Shown here: in pieces, positions 60,294-64,000 of the stretch
Numbering within the stretch: position 1 is the first letter of the stretch
Layout of the letters: the number at the start of each line of letters is the position of its first letter
Source: an uncultured Bacteroidales bacterium
GTDB lineage: Bacteria; Bacteroidota; Bacteroidia; Bacteroidales; P3
NCBI GenBank assembly: GCA_910578275.1
Contig: CAJTPR010000005.1
Location: 122,350 to 186,349, forward strand
Length of the DNA stretch: 64,000 nt
Reading direction: 5' to 3'
Translations under genes and position numbers: made by a program
Notes under the pieces: model-generated
Database searches by the model: none
Seen by the model: the letters and a program-made list of their open reading frames with translations, nothing else
What the model was told of the DNA's origin: nothing

Positions 60294-61126
60294 GTCCGGA
60301 ATCCGGATTTGACATGGAAGACAGGTATTTCGAGCTGGAAGGACATCGGGTGCATTACACGGTGCAGGCGGCGGGGAGCGGAACGCGGCGCAAGCCCGTG
60401 TTGCTGTTGCATGGTTTTACCGAAGCCGTTTTCGTTTGGCGGGAACTGTCCGCTTTCCTTGCTCGTGGCGGTTATGACGTGCTTTGCCTCGATTTGGCGG
60501 GGCATGGCCGGACGGAAACGTTTGCCCGCGTGCACGGCATGGAATTGCAGGCCTCTTTGGCCAAGGCGGTACTGGAGCGGGAAGGTCTGGAAAAGGCGGT
60601 GGTCATCGGCCATTCGATGGGCGGTTACGTGGCGGCGGCTTTCGGCTGCCTCTACCCGCACATGGTCAAAGGCATGGGCTTTTTTCATTCGCATCCCGGC
60701 CCCGATACGCCGCAGGCGGCCGAAAACCGCCGCCGCTCGTTGGAACTGTTGCATGCGGGCAAGACCGGTTTCTTGACAGGCTCGCTGCACACGCTTTTCG
60801 CGCCCGGCACGGAAAGCCGCTACGCCCTGCAGATAGAGGCTTTGCACGGCCACGTCCGATCGATGGGGGCGCAGGCCGTGGCCGCCGCCCAACAGGGCAT
60901 GCTGGAACGCGAAAGCCGTCTTTCGGTCTATGACCTGGACGTGCCTTTCCTGTTCATCATCGGAACGAAAGACATACGCATGGACACGGCCAAGATCATG
61001 GCCCAGACGCTTTTGCCCAGGCAAGCCTGCGTGCAGTTGCTGCCTGTCGGCCACATGGGCATGTATGAACGGCCCCGGGAAACGGAAGCCTTCATCGCGG
61101 GATATTTGGGTACGGTGGAATGGTGA
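60290..61126 (+). CDS. Alpha/beta hydrolase
   Basis: 278 residues from ATG 60290, which overlaps the rluD stop; ATG 60314 is an alternative. The oxyanion region is LLLHGFTEAVFVW, the nucleophile elbow is VIGHSMGGYV (Ser), and the catalytic acid and histidine fit IGTKDIRMD and VGHMGMYERP. The fold is shared by esterases, lipases and carbon-carbon hydrolases, so the substrate cannot be told. It ends a run of coupled genes; a TAAGTTTG element follows at about 61133-61140 for the next gene. Confidence 0.88.
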   Translation: MSPESGFDMEDRYFELEGHRVHYTVQAAGSGTRRKPVLLLHGFTEAVFVWRELSAFLARGGYDVLCLDLAGHGRTETFARVHGMELQASLAKAVLEREGLEKAVVIGHSMGGYVAAAFGCLYPHMVKGMGFFHSHPGPDTPQAAENRRRSLELLHAGKTGFLTGSLHTLFAPGTESRYALQIEALHGHVRSMGAQAVAAAQQGMLERESRLSVYDLDVPFLFIIGTKDIRMDTAKIMAQTLLPRQACVQLLPVGHMGMYERPRETEAFIAGYLGTVEW

Positions 61127-61177
61127 CAATTTAGTAAGTTTGCCACGCCGTAGGTCGTCTTTCCGATACGGTGAAAT

Positions 61178-62671
61178 ATGAAAATCGAACAAGAATCAAA
61201 CGATAATGCCATGTTGAGCGCGAAAAAGGCAAAAAATATGTATTGCCTTCTGAAGAAGGAAGTGGTTCCCGCCTTGGGCTGCACCGAACCTATCGCCGTG
61301 GCCCTGGCCGTGGCCAAGGCCGCCGAGACCTTGCGGGAGATCACGGGGAAAAAGGCCGCATTGCCGGAAAAGATAAGGATAGTCACGAGCCTGAACATCT
61401 ACAAGAACGGCATGGGCGTCGGCATTCCCGGCACGGACATGACGGGATTGTACATCGCGTCGGCACTGGGTGCGATCGCGGGTGATTCCAGGAAGGAACT
61501 GGAAGTGCTTTCGGGTGTCAAGCCCGCCCACGTGGCCGCGGCCAGGAAGTTCGTCGAACAAGGCGGCGTGGAGATAGAAGCCACGGGGCATGTCAACAAG
61601 GTATATGCCGAGGCGGTGTGTTTCCTGGAAGGGCGCCGGACACGTGTCGTGATCGAGGAGACCCACCAGAATATCGTCTTGGTGGAAGCCGACGGAAAGG
61701 AAATATTCGCCAAGAAGACGTCCAAGGCGGGAGAGAAGGCGCAAGAGGACCTCTACGACGTGACGATGGACGAAATCTATGATTTCGCGACCAAACAGCC
61801 TTTGGCCGACATAAGTTTCATCATCGACCAGGCGCAACTCAACAAGAAACTTTCCGATTACGGTCTCAAGCACAAGAGCGGCATGGGCATCGGCGCCACG
61901 CTCTTGAATTGGAGCAAGAAACACAAGTCGGTGGGCGACAACCAGCTGATCAATCACGCCATGGCGCTTACCGCCGCCGCTTCCGACGCGCGCATGTCGG
62001 GCGCCTTGCTTCCGGCCATGAGCAATTCGGGCAGCGGGAACCAAGGCATTACGGCCATGATGCCGGTGCTCGCCGTGGCGGAAAAACTGGGCGTGGACAA
62101 GGAGCGGCTGGCACGTGCGCTCATATTGAGCAACCTCACGGCCATCCATATCAAGCATGGTTTCGGTCGTCTTTCGGCCGCTTGCGGCTGCGTGGTGGCT
62201 TCCACCGGGGCCGCTTGCGGGGTCTGCTACCTTTTGGGCGGAACGGGAGAACAGATAAAGCATGCCATCAAGAACATGATAGGCAACCTTACCGGCATGG
62301 TGTGCGACGGAGCCAAGCTCGGCTGCGCCTTGAAAGTGGCTTCGGGCACGAGCGCGGCCATGCAGGCGGCCATCCTCGCCATAGAGAACGTTTACGTGCC
62401 CGGCAGCAACGGCATCATCGAAGACGACGTGGAGCGTACCATCCGCAATATCGGCCAGATAGCTTCCAAGGCCATGAACCAGGCCGACGAGGTGATCTTG
62501 GACATCATGGTGAACAAGCAGGTCGAAAAGCAGGACGGAACCCGGAAGAAGGCCGTGAAGAAGAGCGCGCCGAAGAAAAAAGCCGTTTCGACGGGAAAGG
62601 CCAAGAAAGCCGTGGAGCGGGAGAAAGCGGCCGCCAAGACGAAGAAAAACACCAAAAATAAACAGCTATGA
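61178..62671 (+). CDS. L-cysteine desulfidase family protein with a basic C-terminal tail
   Basis: 497 residues. The body (to about residue 445) is the UPF0597/CyuA (YhaM) family: EVVPALGCTEPIAVALAVA, IVTSLNIYKNGMGVGIPGTDM, MSGALLPAMSNSGSGNQGI, and conserved cysteines in SAACGCVVAS and CDGAKLGC that can hold an Fe-S cluster. These enzymes split L-cysteine into pyruvate, ammonia and sulfide. The last about 50 residues (from RKKAVKKSAPKKKAVS) form a lysine/alanine tail that the family does not have, similar in type to the H1-like ORF before purL. The stop overlaps the aldolase start (ATGA). Confidence 0.85.
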   Translation: MKIEQESNDNAMLSAKKAKNMYCLLKKEVVPALGCTEPIAVALAVAKAAETLREITGKKAALPEKIRIVTSLNIYKNGMGVGIPGTDMTGLYIASALGAIAGDSRKELEVLSGVKPAHVAAARKFVEQGGVEIEATGHVNKVYAEAVCFLEGRRTRVVIEETHQNIVLVEADGKEIFAKKTSKAGEKAQEDLYDVTMDEIYDFATKQPLADISFIIDQAQLNKKLSDYGLKHKSGMGIGATLLNWSKKHKSVGDNQLINHAMALTAAASDARMSGALLPAMSNSGSGNQGITAMMPVLAVAEKLGVDKERLARALILSNLTAIHIKHGFGRLSAACGCVVASTGAACGVCYLLGGTGEQIKHAIKNMIGNLTGMVCDGAKLGCALKVASGTSAAMQAAILAIENVYVPGSNGIIEDDVERTIRNIGQIASKAMNQADEVILDIMVNKQVEKQDGTRKKAVKKSAPKKKAVSTGKAKKAVEREKAAAKTKKNTKNKQL

Positions 62672-63660
62672 CAAGTTACAAGGAATTGGGACTGGTAAAC
62701 AGCCGGGAAATCTTTCGCAAGGCCATGGCGGGCAGATACGCCGTTCCGGCTTTCAACTTCAATAACATGGAACAGTTGCAGGCCATCGTGCAGGCTTGCG
62801 TGGAAACCAAGTCGCCTGTCATCCTGCAGGTGTCCAAGGGCGCGCGCCAGTATGCCGACCAGACCATGTTGCGTTATATGGCGCAAGGCGCGGTGGAATA
62901 CGCCAAGGAATCGGGCGTGAACGTGCCTGTCGTGTTGCATCTGGATCATGGCGACAGCTTTGAACTTTGCCGCGACTGCATCGAGACGGGATTCTCGTCG
63001 GTCATGATCGACGGTTCGCATCTGCCGTATGAAGAAAACATCGCCTTGACCCGCAAGGTGGTAGACTACGCGCACCAGTATGACGTGACGGTGGAGGGCG
63101 AATTGGGCGTCTTGGCCGGCATCGAGGACGAGGTGAAGGCCGAACATCATACCTATACCCGTCCCGAAGAGGTGGAAGACTTCCTGAAGCATACGGGCGT
63201 GGATTCGTTGGCCATTTCCATCGGCACGTCGCATGGCGCCAACAAGTTCAAGCCCGAACAGTGCACGCGTGACGCCGAGGGCGTCCTTGTGCCGCCTCCC
63301 TTGCGTTTCGACATCTTGGAGGAAGTGGAAAAGCGCATTCCCGGATTCCCCATCGTCTTGCATGGAGCCAGCAGCGTTCCTCAGAACCTGGTGGCGGTCA
63401 TCAACCGCTACGGCGGCGACTTGAAAGATGCCATCGGCATTCCGGAAGAACAGTTGCGCCGGGCCGCTTCTTCGGCCGTCTGCAAGATCAACATCGACAG
63501 CGACGGCCGTATCGCCATGACCGCCGCCGTGCGCGAAGTCTTGGTGAACAAGCCCTCCGAGTTCGATCCCCGCAAATATCTCGGTCCGGCTCGCGACAGC
63601 CTCAAGAAACTCTACATGCACAAGATCGTGAACGTGTTGGGAAGCAACAACAGGATATAG
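62668..63660 (+). CDS. fba: Class II fructose-bisphosphate aldolase
   Basis: 330 residues. Zinc and catalytic motifs are present: VVLHLDHGDSF, VEGELGVLAGIEDE, the second metal histidines in SIGTSHGANKF and VLHGASSVP, and INIDSDGR near the C-terminus. The enzyme splits or makes fructose 1,6-bisphosphate in glycolysis and gluconeogenesis. Close relatives use tagatose bisphosphate. It starts inside the previous stop codon and is followed by a strong terminator. Confidence 0.95.
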   Translation: MTSYKELGLVNSREIFRKAMAGRYAVPAFNFNNMEQLQAIVQACVETKSPVILQVSKGARQYADQTMLRYMAQGAVEYAKESGVNVPVVLHLDHGDSFELCRDCIETGFSSVMIDGSHLPYEENIALTRKVVDYAHQYDVTVEGELGVLAGIEDEVKAEHHTYTRPEEVEDFLKHTGVDSLAISIGTSHGANKFKPEQCTRDAEGVLVPPPLRFDILEEVEKRIPGFPIVLHGASSVPQNLVAVINRYGGDLKDAIGIPEEQLRRAASSAVCKINIDSDGRIAMTAAVREVLVNKPSEFDPRKYLGPARDSLKKLYMHKIVNVLGSNNRI

Positions 63661-63681
63661 GTCCTGGCAAGGACTTGCAGG

Positions 63682-63742
63682 AAACTTCGATGTTCGTCGC
63701 ACCCTTATGTTCCGGGCGCGGCGGCATCGAAGTTTTTTTTTG
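63682..63742 (+). terminator. Terminator after the aldolase
   Basis: AAACTTCGATG (63682-63692) pairs with CATCGAAGTTT (63725-63735), with an inner GTCGC/GCGGC-type pairing, followed by a run of T residues to 63741. Confidence 0.85.
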
Positions 63743-64000
63743 AGGTGAGGAAAGGCGGTTTCCGTGCGGTGTAGGTTCAATGACGAAGTGCAAAAAAATT
63801 CACCCTGAATATCCCGATACTTTTAAGGTTCGTGACTTGATGGCGGATCGGGGATGGGGCTTCACAAGCCGTTTTCGTTTGGCAGTTCGTTACCATCCCC
63901 GACGCTTAGGGGCGTTTCGTGTCCACGATCAAGGATACCGTCGGTATGCCCGTAAACCCTGACTTCAGGAACATTTTACTTGGTTATTTTTAATCTGTTG
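63743..64000. other. Region at the window edge with an OmpA-like fragment on the minus strand
   Basis: No convincing complete gene. On the minus strand about 63850-63960 reads PEVRVYGHTDGILDRG, like the GHTD core of OmpA C-terminal domains, but a stop precedes it and the match ends soon. It may be the degraded end of an OmpA-like gene or chance. A plus-strand ORF of 60 codons at 63780 has no recognisable features. Confidence 0.3.

Noticed and set aside
63780..63962. A 60-codon plus-strand ORF near the window end
   Set aside because: No conserved features, no promoter, and an OmpA-like fragment is seen on the other strand of the same bases.

Overview
The window looks like the chromosome of a GC-rich Bacteroidales bacterium with an anaerobic fermentative life. 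Several signs agree: promoters with the Bacteroidota -7 element TAnnTTTG, type IX secretion system (T9SS) genes and T9SS sorting tails, many lipoproteins with a C at the lipobox, a fumarate reductase/succinate dehydrogenase iron-sulfur subunit, and genes of the lysine-to-butyrate fermentation pathway. Genus cannot be fixed from the sequence alone.

Layout. 1-2970: end of sdhB/frdB, a strong terminator, and pheT. 3100-11000: a corrinoid (vitamin B12) capture locus made of a promoter, a cobalamin riboswitch, four 78-bp tandem repeats, a BtuB-like TonB receptor, a BtuG-like beta-propeller lipoprotein, a PKD-like lipoprotein, and two secreted proteins with T9SS tails. 11000-15300: a secreted YD-repeat-like protein, an HhH protein, a YqhD-like alcohol dehydrogenase, a DUF2520 protein and kdsC. 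15400-18000: T9SS genes porP/sprF-like and porK/gldK, with no porLMN after them. 18000-28500: an RlhA-like U32 protein, lipoproteins, a LuxE-like protein, mrdA-rodA (cell elongation), lolD and an SUMF1 lipoprotein; a structured small RNA may lie at 27371-27480. 28600-32400: thrS-infC-rpmI-rplT and rplS. 32426-36287: kamC-kamD-kamE, the B12-dependent lysine 5,6-aminomutase and its reactivase.

36490-44440: an AT-rich inserted island holding an hsdS fragment, a DUF2971 protein, a decayed tyrosine integrase, a single-chain restriction-modification enzyme (nuclease + methylase + two specificity domains) and two frameshifted companions, one a RhuM gene. The CoA-transferase B subunit (atoA) follows directly, so the island lies inside what was probably one lysine fermentation cluster.

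44500-63660: atoA, queE, an SDR, a Ca2+ ATPase, udk, an H1-like lysine/alanine-rich ORF that runs into purL across a perfect -1 slippery site, a SprE/PorW-like T9SS lipoprotein, polA, a PASTA protein, rluD, an alpha/beta hydrolase, a cysteine desulfidase with a basic tail, and class II aldolase. The B12 locus and the B12-dependent aminomutase fit together: the cell captures corrinoids and needs adenosylcobalamin to ferment lysine. The most unusual signals are the H1-like/PurL frameshift junction, the ATC start of infC behind a perfect Shine-Dalgarno, the repeat array inside a riboswitch leader, and the T9SS-tailed corrinoid-locus proteins.
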